Origin: Acidianus hospitalis
Lineage (GTDB): Archaea > Thermoproteota > Thermoprotei_A > Sulfolobales > Sulfolobaceae
Direction of reading: 5' to 3'
Assembly (NCBI GenBank): GCA_046533895.1
Contig: JAWDOK010000030.1
Location: 1 to 9,992, forward strand
Length of the DNA: 9,992 nucleotides
In this document: positions 1 through 6,400 of the stretch, piece after piece
Layout: each line of letters starts with the position of its first letter
Numbering within the stretch: position 1 is the stretch's first letter
Position numbers and translations under genes: made by a program
Notes under the pieces: model-generated
Databases searched by the model: none
The model's input: the letters and a program-made list of their open reading frames with translations, nothing else
Told to the model about the DNA's origin: nothing

Positions 1-95
1 GTAGCTGTACAAATAGATAATCTCATCTAGATAAAGCACTCTTGAAGAAAGTTATTTTAACTGGCTATCTCTCCAGTAACTGGGGATATCCCCTG

Positions 96-289
96 TTATT
101 TGATCCAAAACCTAAGGAAGACCCTAAAGATCTCTTTGATAGAGAGAAAGAAATGGAAAAACTTAAGTTTTAAAAATTACCCAATGCCGGGTTAATGAAG
201 GCGTAAAAATCGATGATAAAAGGTTTACTGAATTATTAAATAATCTAGTAAAAGCATCATTTTTTGGTAAAGGAATGAGAATTATATAA
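96..289 (+). pseudogene. Decayed fragment, probably archaeal AAA ATPase N-terminus
   Basis: Positions 96-173 read LFDPKPKEDPKDLFDREKEM and then a stop. This matches the typical opening of the archaeal ATPase family (Pfam PF01637 type), where an LFDxxPK segment precedes DLFDRE just ahead of the P-loop domain. No Walker A motif follows, so the ATPase core is lost. A second open stretch in another frame, 191-289, encodes KIDDKRFTELLNNLVKASFF and ends at TAA; I cannot place it with confidence, though it could be a later part of the same gene joined by an internal deletion. The rest of 1-363 contains stops in every frame I read, and I see no promoter or RNA structure there. The ATPase identity rests only on the short motif. 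Confidence 0.42.
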
Positions 290-363
290 ACCAGCTGACA
301 TAATGATAGGAAATGCGTTTTCTAAGTAAATAGGAATTATATGGCTGCTCATTTTTTAGAAAA

Positions 364-1548
364 CTAACTCTTTTCAAGTATTCTCCTTATATCATCCTCT
401 GTAGTTAATAACAATCTTTTGAATATAAAATAAGCTGGTATTGATATTATCAAAATTAAAGTGCCTAGGAGCATAAAGATTGTTTTTATGCTCAAGAAAT
501 TAGAAAGAAGGCCGTAAATCGTTGCCATTACTGGAGAGGACGAGGTTACGAAAATGGTTATTAGTGAATTAGTCCTTCCTAGTATTTTATTCGGAATAAG
601 CTTAATAATAAGAGATTCAAGTGGGATATTTAATAACGATGAACCAATTCCTAAGAATAATGTATATAAAGGCTCAAGGCAAGGAATGTCGACTATAGCT
701 ATTAAGTAGAAAAATATGGAAAAAGTGAAAATAATTATAGAAAAATATTTTGCGTTCAATAACCTTGCTGAAAATCTATGTCCTAATATACCTCCTAAAA
801 GCAAACCTAAAGAAAAGGACAATACAAAAGCAGTATAAGCCAAAGCTCCCGTATGGAAAACGTCGTAAAATAATCCTGCTGCGAATACATATAATGCTAT
901 AAATACTCCATTTAGGCTCAAGCTAAGTATCAACGCAGGCAATATGAATCTTATAATTCTAAACACGTGAGAATAACTTAACTCTACTATATTTTTCTTT
1001 CTATTAGTTCTTATTTCACTACTTGGAAAACTTAGAATTATTGAAACTAATGAAGTTACCAACAATAAGTCAGGGAATAGTGACGGTGAAAAAGAGGCAG
1101 AAATTCCGCCTATTAATATTCCTGAAATCTCAGATAGGGCAGTAGAAATTGTTTCTATTGACATGGCCTTCGCTAAATACTCGCTCTCTACTAAATTCTT
1201 CACTAATGTATAGAATATATCTGATGAAATTAGAGAAAATATTGATGAAATTAAGTCCAAAAAATAAATTAATAGTAATGAAAAGTAGAAAAGTAAAGGT
1301 AAATAAGACAAAAATAAAATGACAGAGGATATAAACATTATTTTCTCTCTATTAAACTTATCTAAAATATAACCTTCTGGAATTGAAACTAGTAAATATC
1401 CTAATAACGAAAACGTGGGTATTAAGCTAACAAAGAAAATAGAGTTATATTCGGTGATAATTTTCCACATGAAAAATATAGAGAACATCAGCGAACTAAG
1501 CCTTATAAAACTCTTGGCTATCAGAAATCTTAGAAAATTCCTTTTCAT
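364..1548 (-). CDS. MFS transporter, 12-helix type
   Basis: The 394-residue protein is almost entirely hydrophobic, with about twelve predicted membrane segments, the normal size for the major facilitator superfamily. The loop after the second helix reads GYILDKFNREK (residues 59-69), which fits the MFS motif A pattern G-x-L-D-K/R-x-x-R-K. A short basic N-terminus (MKRNFLRF) and a charged C-terminal tail (TTEDDIRRILEKS) should lie in the cytoplasm. Substrate is not predictable; drug/metabolite efflux or solute uptake are both possible. The gene stands alone on the minus strand, with the amidase gene about 160 bp upstream on the same strand and degraded DNA downstream. The ATG at 1546-1548 is supported by a TATA-like box about 27 bp upstream, implying a leaderless mRNA. 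Confidence 0.85.
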   Translation of the reverse strand: MKRNFLRFLIAKSFIRLSSLMFSIFFMWKIITEYNSIFFVSLIPTFSLLGYLLVSIPEGYILDKFNREKIMFISSVILFLSYLPLLFYFSLLLIYFLDLISSIFSLISSDIFYTLVKNLVESEYLAKAMSIETISTALSEISGILIGGISASFSPSLFPDLLLVTSLVSIILSFPSSEIRTNRKKNIVELSYSHVFRIIRFILPALILSLSLNGVFIALYVFAAGLFYDVFHTGALAYTAFVLSFSLGLLLGGILGHRFSARLLNAKYFSIIIFTFSIFFYLIAIVDIPCLEPLYTLFLGIGSSLLNIPLESLIIKLIPNKILGRTNSLITIFVTSSSPVMATIYGLLSNFLSIKTIFMLLGTLILIISIPAYFIFKRLLLTTEDDIRRILEKS

Positions 1549-1570
1549 TGGAATAGCATAATGGTAACTA

Positions 1571-1580
1571 ATTTAAAAAA
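1571..1580 (-). promoter_or_regulatory. TATA-like box of the MFS gene
   Basis: On the minus strand this reads TTTTTTAAAT and lies 23-32 bp before the ATG at 1548. That is the normal archaeal TATA distance if transcription starts at or next to the start codon, so the transcript is probably leaderless. No Shine-Dalgarno sequence is seen between box and start. Confidence 0.5.
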
Positions 1581-1709
1581 ATTTGATGTTTATGATTTTA
1601 GTTAAATCAAGTATGTTGAATATTCATAAGCTTAAACTAATGAGCAAATAGTAAAGTGACGTTCTTAACTGCATTTAAAGTCTGAATATATAAAGGAATT
1701 TATAAATAT

Positions 1710-2681
1710 TCATATTAGCTCCCTTAATTCTTCTTTAATCTCTTTTTCCTCTATAATGTCTAATGGAAAGTAAGCAGTAACTATCCAGTTGGGGACATCT
1801 ACCACTTGGCTAACCTTGAGATCGAGAACTGCACTAGCTAACATATAAGCCTCAACCGGTTCCATGAATCTAGAGAGAATTGAAATAATACCCTTAACAG
1901 CTATTTTTGAGGCAGTCCATAAATCATTAGATATTCCAGGATAAGCTATATAGTCTTCATAATCCATTTCTTTAACCTTTTTTGCATAAAACATAGGCTG
2001 TGAAATTCCCGCATTCTTAATTACCTCAATTCTCACTTTTACCTTCAAAGGTGCTTCTATCGCACTTCCGCAAACTTCTCCATCACCTTGGGCTAAATGA
2101 GTGTCTCCTACAGAGAGTAAACCGCCTTTCTTAAAAACTGGTAAATAAAGCACCGAACCTACTGTTAAGTGTTTAATGTCCATATTACCTCCATTTTCTC
2201 TTGGAGGAATTGTACTCCACTTCCCTGGATAAGGTAAGGCAGTACCTATAACTCCAGGGAAGGGAAAATTTCTAACTTTTACGCTTACCTCACCGAATTT
2301 GGCAATGGAAAATCCGTCCTCGCTCTTCCATATCTTTAAAGCAGGCCCTGCTAAGTCCACTGGAGTGGTATAAGTGTCTTGAGCTAGGAAGCCAAAGCCT
2401 GGAATTACTGCAGTCCAGCCCCATCCCATGTCTTTGAATTCTAAAAATTCTACTTTCAATGCATCTCCGGGCTCTGCACCCTCAACTTCAATAGGTCCAG
2501 TCAGAGGATGAATCAAGTTGAAGTCTAACTTCTTTAAATCTTCTGCTGTAGATGAGGGAGTTATTTGATTATCTGAGGCCTCCTTTGTTTCTACCTCTAT
2601 TATATCTCCACTTTTTATACTTATGATTGGTTTTAATGAATTATCCCATTTATTATGAGTTATTGCATGTATAGTGTACAT
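1710..2681 (-). CDS. Acetamidase/formamidase family protein (FmdA/AmdA)
   Basis: The 323-residue protein matches the acetamidase/formamidase family (PF03069), cytoplasmic enzymes that hydrolyse short amides to the carboxylic acid and ammonia. Family landmarks appear in order: HPLTGPIEVEGAEPGD (58-73), GWGWTAVIPGFGFL (86-99), PPRENGGNMDIKHLTVGS (159-176) and the signature VGDTHLAQGDGEVCGSAIE (191-209). Length is normal for archaeal members and there is no signal peptide. The gene is divergent from an APC-type permease starting at 2797, separated by only 115 bp, so the pair may handle uptake and breakdown of an amide or amino-acid-like nitrogen source. The substrate is inferred from the family and not visible in the sequence. 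The ATG at 2681 is supported by a TATA-like box about 25 bp upstream. An indole-acetamide or other amide substrate remains possible. Confidence 0.9.
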   Translation of the reverse strand: MYTIHAITHNKWDNSLKPIISIKSGDIIEVETKEASDNQITPSSTAEDLKKLDFNLIHPLTGPIEVEGAEPGDALKVEFLEFKDMGWGWTAVIPGFGFLAQDTYTTPVDLAGPALKIWKSEDGFSIAKFGEVSVKVRNFPFPGVIGTALPYPGKWSTIPPRENGGNMDIKHLTVGSVLYLPVFKKGGLLSVGDTHLAQGDGEVCGSAIEAPLKVKVRIEVIKNAGISQPMFYAKKVKEMDYEDYIAYPGISNDLWTASKIAVKGIISILSRFMEPVEAYMLASAVLDLKVSQVVDVPNWIVTAYFPLDIIEEKEIKEELRELI

Positions 2682-2702
2682 GAGTTAATTATTAACGCCA
2701 GC

Positions 2703-2708
2703 TATAAA
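2703..2708 (-). promoter_or_regulatory. TATA box of the amidase gene
   Basis: TTTATA on the minus strand sits 22-27 bp before the ATG at 2681, which fits leaderless transcription. It is the clearest promoter element in the 115-bp divergent region 2682-2796. Confidence 0.5.
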
Positions 2709-2747
2709 TGGCTTACGTTAAATAAGTTTTGAATTTTAGTTAAAGAA

Positions 2748-2755
2748 TTAAAAAG
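2748..2755 (+). promoter_or_regulatory. Possible TATA-like box of the APC permease gene
   Basis: ATTAAAAA at this site would place the transcription start about 20 nt before the GTG at 2797. A second AT-rich box, TTAAATA at 2781-2787, is too close to that GTG and would instead favour a start further downstream, such as the ATG at 2857. The two options cannot be separated from sequence alone. Confidence 0.25.
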
Positions 2756-2796
2756 TTTTTTCTATCGATTACAGTAAAAATTAAATACTGTTTAAT

Positions 2797-4404
2797 GTGA
2801 GACAATTTTATGTCCAAAAAGTTATTATTAGAGAATCTTCTGGACTAGTAAGGCAAATGGGAGCTAAGCATGCCTTTGCCAAGGTTTTAGCTCTTATTGT
2901 GCCAATATCCCTTTATTATACTTTAATATATTCGCCATCAATACCTGCCGCAAATTGGTTTATAGGAATAATAATTGCTCCTATACTCGCTTTACCAATA
3001 TTTTTAACATACTTAAAACTAGCTGAATATATTCCAAGATCCTCTGGAGAATACATTTACATATCAAGAATAGTTGGTCCCTTACCTGCAACGATTCAAG
3101 GAATAGCTAATATAATTTCCACTCCTCTATTAGCTGCAATATTATCACAAATACAAGTCTCGGCCGGTATAGTGCCAGCTTTTCAAATCATAGGCTTAGC
3201 CTTTCATAATTCCGCATTGTTTAACTTGGGTACATGCATTCTAGTTAATCCTACTTACTTCTTCATTGCAAGTTTGATTTCATTAATATTAATGTGGATA
3301 GTAAGCATATCTCCTCAAAGGATTATGGGCAACTTTCTATTTGCAATAGCTAGCATGCAAGTGATTGGTGCTTTATTCATTATTGGCCTATTTGCAGAAG
3401 GAAATTCTGCATTCGTAACAGACTTCAACAAGTTTTCTACGTCTTTCTCGGGTCCTTCATATTCCTCCTTATATTCACAAGGACTATCTTACTATTCTCC
3501 AGTTACTAACCCCTTGCAAACTCTAGTCTTTTCAATATTAATGCTAATGTGGCTATTTATATGGTTCTTCGGACCGTCCTATTTTGCAGGAGAATATAAA
3601 CAAGCTACAAGGTCATTAAAGCTAGGCATGTTATCAGGGTATACCATAGCAACAGTCATTATTATTGCCCTAACTTTTCTAACAGCATTTACCATGGGAA
3701 TCCCATTCTTTAATTACGTTGCGCTATGCGGTTGGGGTAAATCTAATCCGGTCTCTGCAGGAGAAGGCTATATAGCTTGGGCAGGAATAATGACGTTATC
3801 CTCTCCAATCCTAGCATTATTAGTAGGCGTATTAAACATAGGCATACAGTTTGTTGCGGGTCCGTTATCTCTTGCAATACCTTCTAGAGTAATGCTTGCA
3901 ATGGCATTTGATAGGATACTTCCAGAAAAGCTAGCATATGTAAACCCAAGGCTACAAACTCCTCTAGTAGCCTCAGGAGTTGCTTTAGCCTTAGGAATAT
4001 TCTTTGATGTAGCCATACTTTATTTAGGTTTTGCTGTTTCAACTATTGCGTTGATAGCAATATTATTTATTTACCAATTTTTACAAGCTACAATATCTGC
4101 TGCTGTAGCAGGATTTAAAGGGATAGTTGGCGTTGAGCTTACTGATAAAGAGAAAAGTATGCTCAAGATTTACGGTATGCTTGGCTCTATAATACTTGCA
4201 ATGTCGGTAATAGTAGCAATAGGTTACGCTTTCGTAAATCCTCTCTATAATTCAATGGTATTTACTGGCAATTTGCCACTTAACATTGCATTGATTGCAG
4301 TAATTCCTGTACTGGGAGTTATAACGTATTTCATAGCAAAGAAATATAGGGAAAGTCAAGGAATAGAGCTTGGACTAATATTTAAAGAGATTCCACCAGA
4401 ATAA
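2797..4404 (+). CDS. APC superfamily amino acid/amine permease
   Basis: The 535-residue protein is a multi-spanning membrane protein of about 12 helices with the layout of the amino acid-polyamine-organocation superfamily. The N-terminal segment RESSGLVRQMGAKHAFAKV (12-30) is the short amphipathic stretch that precedes helix 1 in these transporters, and EYIPRSSGEYIYISRIVGP follows helix 2, matching the APC pattern P-R-S-x-G-x-x-Y. A late cytoplasmic motif, SRVMLAMAFDRILPEKLAYVNPRLQTPLVA, is also characteristic: a conserved RxxxAxAxDxxLP stretch before a P-x-x-A helix. The substrate is unknown; the divergent amidase next door suggests an amide, amine or amino acid. The start used is GTG at 2797; ATG at 2857 (residue 21) is possible but would cut off part of the conserved N-terminus. 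The stop at 4402-4404 abuts the TATA box of the next gene. Confidence 0.88.
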   Translation: MRQFYVQKVIIRESSGLVRQMGAKHAFAKVLALIVPISLYYTLIYSPSIPAANWFIGIIIAPILALPIFLTYLKLAEYIPRSSGEYIYISRIVGPLPATIQGIANIISTPLLAAILSQIQVSAGIVPAFQIIGLAFHNSALFNLGTCILVNPTYFFIASLISLILMWIVSISPQRIMGNFLFAIASMQVIGALFIIGLFAEGNSAFVTDFNKFSTSFSGPSYSSLYSQGLSYYSPVTNPLQTLVFSILMLMWLFIWFFGPSYFAGEYKQATRSLKLGMLSGYTIATVIIIALTFLTAFTMGIPFFNYVALCGWGKSNPVSAGEGYIAWAGIMTLSSPILALLVGVLNIGIQFVAGPLSLAIPSRVMLAMAFDRILPEKLAYVNPRLQTPLVASGVALALGIFFDVAILYLGFAVSTIALIAILFIYQFLQATISAAVAGFKGIVGVELTDKEKSMLKIYGMLGSIILAMSVIVAIGYAFVNPLYNSMVFTGNLPLNIALIAVIPVLGVITYFIAKKYRESQGIELGLIFKEIPPE

Positions 4405-4412
4405 TTTATAAA
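4405..4412 (+). promoter_or_regulatory. TATA box of the S53 protease gene
   Basis: TTTATAAA begins directly after the permease stop codon and lies 22-29 bp before the ATG at 4434. The position fits a leaderless transcript and shows that the protease has its own promoter and does not depend on permease read-through. Confidence 0.6.
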
Positions 4413-4433
4413 CTGAAGCCAATAACTTATTAT

Positions 4434-4916
4434 ATGTCACCATTAAATATAATTAAATCTATTTCAATTTTATTTCTGATATTTTTATCTACTTTTCAAT
4501 TTTTTTGTGACTTCATCAAGTAGCCAAGTTTACTATATTTCAACTAACTCTCCCAAATACGATATACTGCCCGGTTCAATATATGTTCAGCCACTTCCTA
4601 AGAATTGTACATTACCTTTTGCAGTTTTACTCAATTTTACTAATTATAGCAAGCTTATATGTATAACTTGCAAGCTAGCAAAACACTGTGAAAGTAAATA
4701 TTTAACTCCTTGCCAATTTAGAGAAGACTTTTACCCCAGTAAGTCTTACGTACATCGTTTAATTGACTATTTGGAATCCTTTGGGATAAAGTTCACTGGC
4801 TGTTACGGTCTAATATTAACCTTTAACGGTACAGTAGGAGAAATAGAAAAAGCGTTTAATACTGAACTTAACGTGTATTACTATCCTTGTAAAAACATCT
4901 ATTGGCATGGATTATT
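4434..4916 (+). pseudogene. S53 sedolisin-type protease, 5' part: signal peptide and prodomain (frameshifted)
   Basis: This is the first part of a secreted acid protease whose remainder is at 6403-7747. The ATG at 4434 opens MSPLNIIKSISILFLIFLST, a basic-then-hydrophobic stretch typical of a signal peptide. The frame ends at TAG (4521-4523) because of a T7 run at 4500-4506. With six Ts the signal peptide would join the frame that continues TSSSSQVYYISTNSPKYD. Downstream, VHRLIDYLESFGIKFTG and GTVGEIEKAFNTELNVYYY are hallmarks of the pro-kumamolisin activation domain (PF09286), which keeps S53 enzymes inactive until acid-triggered self-cleavage. Several Cys residues (PKNC, ICITCKLAKHCE, TPCQF) could form disulfides outside the cell. 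Coding similarity stops at the TTATT at 4912-4916, where a mobile element has inserted. Confidence 0.8.
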
Positions 4917-4936
4917 AGGGGTCGGACTTTCATTAA

Positions 4937-4960
4937 GGTTTCATGAATTTGTATTCAACC
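4937..4960. repeat. Subterminal hairpin at the element's left end
   Basis: GGTT (4937-4940) pairs with AACC (4957-4960) and GAAT (4945-4948) pairs with ATTC (4953-4956), with a four-base bulge (TCAT) on one arm and a TTGT loop. It starts about 20 nt inside the left boundary, comparable to the subterminal hairpins that single-strand transposases bind in IS200/IS605 elements. Function is inferred. Confidence 0.35.
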
Positions 4961-4985
4961 TCTCGTCCTCATGCCCCTTATTTCC

Positions 4986-5037
4986 CTCCCCATGCCGTCT
5001 ACGGGAGCTAAACCACTCCCTTTGAGGACATGGGGAG
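4986..5037. repeat. Nested GC-rich inverted repeats
   Basis: An outer 9-bp perfect stem (CTCCCCATG at 4986-4994 with CATGGGGAG at 5029-5037) encloses an inner 5-bp stem (GGGAG 5003-5007 with CTCCC 5016-5020, eight-base loop). A competing pairing uses GTCCTC (upstream, near 4965) with GAGGAC (5024-5029). The stems can form on either strand as DNA or RNA. Confidence 0.6.
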
Positions 5038-5109
5038 TTTCATTGAGCACCTTCCTCCCCCTCACATTGCTCATCGAGTTCATAGTGGCACCCTCTGATT
5101 AATTTTTGT

Positions 5110-5133
5110 AAGTAAAGCTTATAAGCTTTACTT
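5110..5133. promoter_or_regulatory. 24-bp perfect palindrome overlapping a TATA box (operator/promoter)
   Basis: AAGTAAAGCTTA followed by its exact reverse complement forms a 24-bp palindrome. Its centre contains TTATAA (5119-5124), which lies 23-28 bp before the ATG at 5147, so it should be the TATA box of the AbrB-like gene. A dimeric regulator bound here would block TBP, and the AbrB-like product is the obvious candidate for self-repression. Because the box is symmetric, transcription to the left (start near 5096) is also possible. The palindrome is directly visible; operator and bidirectional promoter functions are inferred. Confidence 0.55.
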
Positions 5134-5146
5134 TAAATAATCAATC

Positions 5147-5311
5147 ATGGTTCAAGTTACATTCCATTCAAAAATATTCTCAATGGGTCATGACAAATAC
5201 GGAGATCCAAAATACGCAATATACGTTCCTAAGAGCGTTCATGAGAAGATAAAGGGCTTGTTGGAAAAGGAGGTGATAGTAATTGTTATCCTACCAGATG
5301 ATGAGGAATAG
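5147..5311 (+). CDS. Small AbrB-like protein of the inserted element
   Basis: ATG at 5147 opens a 54-residue frame ending at TAG 5309-5311. The sequence has the pattern of a swapped-hairpin AbrB/SpoVT-type beta barrel: an N-terminal strand (VQVTFHSKIF), a DKYGDPKYAIYVPKSVHEKI core similar to the x-x-G-R-I-x-I-P-K element of AbrB domains, and a closing strand (EVIVIVILPDD). Such proteins bind DNA as dimers. A palindrome overlapping its promoter supports self-regulation. The start fits leaderless initiation. Its 3' end overlaps the TnpB-like gene, whose ribosome-binding site lies inside this frame, so the two are translationally linked. AbrB similarity is by pattern and moderate; it could instead be an unrelated small accessory protein of the element. 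Confidence 0.65.
   Translation: MVQVTFHSKIFSMGHDKYGDPKYAIYVPKSVHEKIKGLLEKEVIVIVILPDDEE
5269..5277 (+). promoter_or_regulatory. Strong Shine-Dalgarno site setting the TTG start of the TnpB-like gene
   Basis: GGAGGTGAT is followed by a five-base spacer and TTG at 5283. It matches the complement of the archaeal 16S rRNA 3' end and sits inside the AbrB-like frame. This supports TTG 5283 over the downstream ATGs at 5298 and 5301 and indicates a bicistronic mRNA. Confidence 0.7.
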
Positions 5312-6382
5312 GATCATCTGTTCTAGGGAAGCTCTCGAAAACTTCCAATTCGTTACAATAAATGGTAAAGTTATTTTTGAAGATAAGGATAAGATAGTTA
5401 GGATTGCTAGGGCTTACTCACAAGTAGTTAAGAGTGCTATTAGGCCATTGTTTGATGGGAAGAGTGTTGATGAGTTAACTAAGGAGTTTTACAACATCTT
5501 ACCAAACTATATTTACCTAGAAACTGCTTTGAAGCAAGCTAAGACAATTGTTGATGGTTTGTTGGAGAGAGAAGGGTAAGATAATACACGCAAGGATAAG
5601 GAAATTCTGGTTTGGTAGTAGGGGGAATAAAAGTGATAAGGGCAATAGGAATGTGAAGTTCCACGTTTTAAAAGACTATGTGGAAGTTTAGAGTTAAAGA
5701 CCCATGGGGTAAGTGGGTTTATGGGAAAGCTTATTTCGGCAAGGAGTATTTACCATTACTCCATGAGTTGGAGGAATTAGCAGAAAGGAAGGAGGAGGGT
5801 TACGGTGCTGTAATTTCTTTTGAAGAAAAGCCGATGATCCACCTCCAAATCCCACTCTGGCTTTATCTGAAGTACTTCTCTTCACCAAAACCCAATGGTT
5901 ACGGATTGGTTGCCGGTTTTGATTTGAACAGTGATAGGTTGAACGTTGTTGTAATTAATAAGGATGGTGAAATTATTGCCATTAAGACTTTTTGGTATTC
6001 AGATGTTACTAGACCTGGTTTTCCTAAAGGGAAAGCTATGGCTTTGCGTTTGAATGCTCTATCAGAGTCCCTCAATTTCCTATCAAGGGTTGGTGTTGAT
6101 TACGTTGTTTTTGAGGATTTGTTTCTAGTGAAGAGGAGGAAGTTCACTAGGAGTAAGAGCGGTAATAGGAAGGTTTCGCGTTTTGCTAAGAAGCAAATGT
6201 TAATTCACGGTGTTATTAAAGCACTTAGGTTGGGTTTTAACGTTGTGTTAGTTAATCCTAAGGGTACTACAAACTCGGAAGAACATGAAAAAGTGATGAG
6301 GGAGAAGGGTTTTGATAGGCATACAGTCTCTGCTTACTTAATAGCCTTAAAAGGATTAGGAATGTTAAATGATATCAAATGA
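5283..6382 (+). pseudogene. TnpB-like RuvC-fold protein without zinc ribbon, two frameshifts
   Basis: Three frames make one protein of about 360 residues: 5283-5579, about 5572-5691, and 5678-6382. Removing one base near 5568-5574 and one T from the TTT at 5687-5689 joins them as GLLER, GKIIHARIRKFWFG, KDYVEV, RVKDPWGKWVYG. The N-terminal part (PNYIYLETALKQAKTIV) resembles the helical region of TnpB. The last frame has the RuvC triad: Asp in AGFDLNSDRLNVVVI (its residue 82), Glu in DYVVFEDL (146), and Asp in GFDRHTVSAYLIAL (213). Where TnpB has NPKYSS followed by a four-Cys zinc ribbon, this protein has NPKGTTNSEEHEK and no Cys at all. It is therefore a shortened relative of TnpB. This copy is probably inactive unless the indels are sequencing errors. 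Confidence 0.75.
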
Positions 6383-6400
6383 CATAAAATTCACGGCTTA

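Larger units (their letters stand above)
4917..5096 (-). ncRNA. Putative structured RNA transcribed outward across the left boundary
   Basis: The 4959-5075 stretch is clearly more GC-rich than its AT-rich surroundings and strongly strand-biased: C-rich on plus, G-rich on minus. In hyperthermophiles such GC islands often mark structured RNAs. Visible pairings include CTCCCCATG (4986-4994) with CATGGGGAG (5029-5037), an inner GGGAG (5003-5007) with CTCCC (5016-5020), and TGAGCA (5044-5049) with TGCTCA (5068-5073). The symmetric TTATAA at 5119-5124 would place a minus-strand start near A5096. An alternative is that the same strand encodes a 42-residue tail (5083 down to 4955) left over from a TnpB-type gene; in such elements coding tail and guide RNA overlap, so both may be true. 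Existence and 5' end are predictions. Confidence 0.3.

Noticed and set aside
2810..2848. Short frame starting ATGTCC (MSKKLLLENLLD) near the permease start
   Set aside because: It is out of frame with the permease, only 12 codons long, and overlaps the conserved permease N-terminus; it could be a leader peptide but nothing supports that.
3768..4016. 82-codon minus-strand open frame inside the permease gene
   Set aside because: It lies wholly inside a well-supported APC permease gene, has no promoter signal and no recognisable domain; it is a shadow of that coding frame.
5694..5888. 64-codon minus-strand open frame in the TnpB-like gene
   Set aside because: It is antisense to the conserved TnpB-like frame, with low-complexity sequence and no initiation signal.
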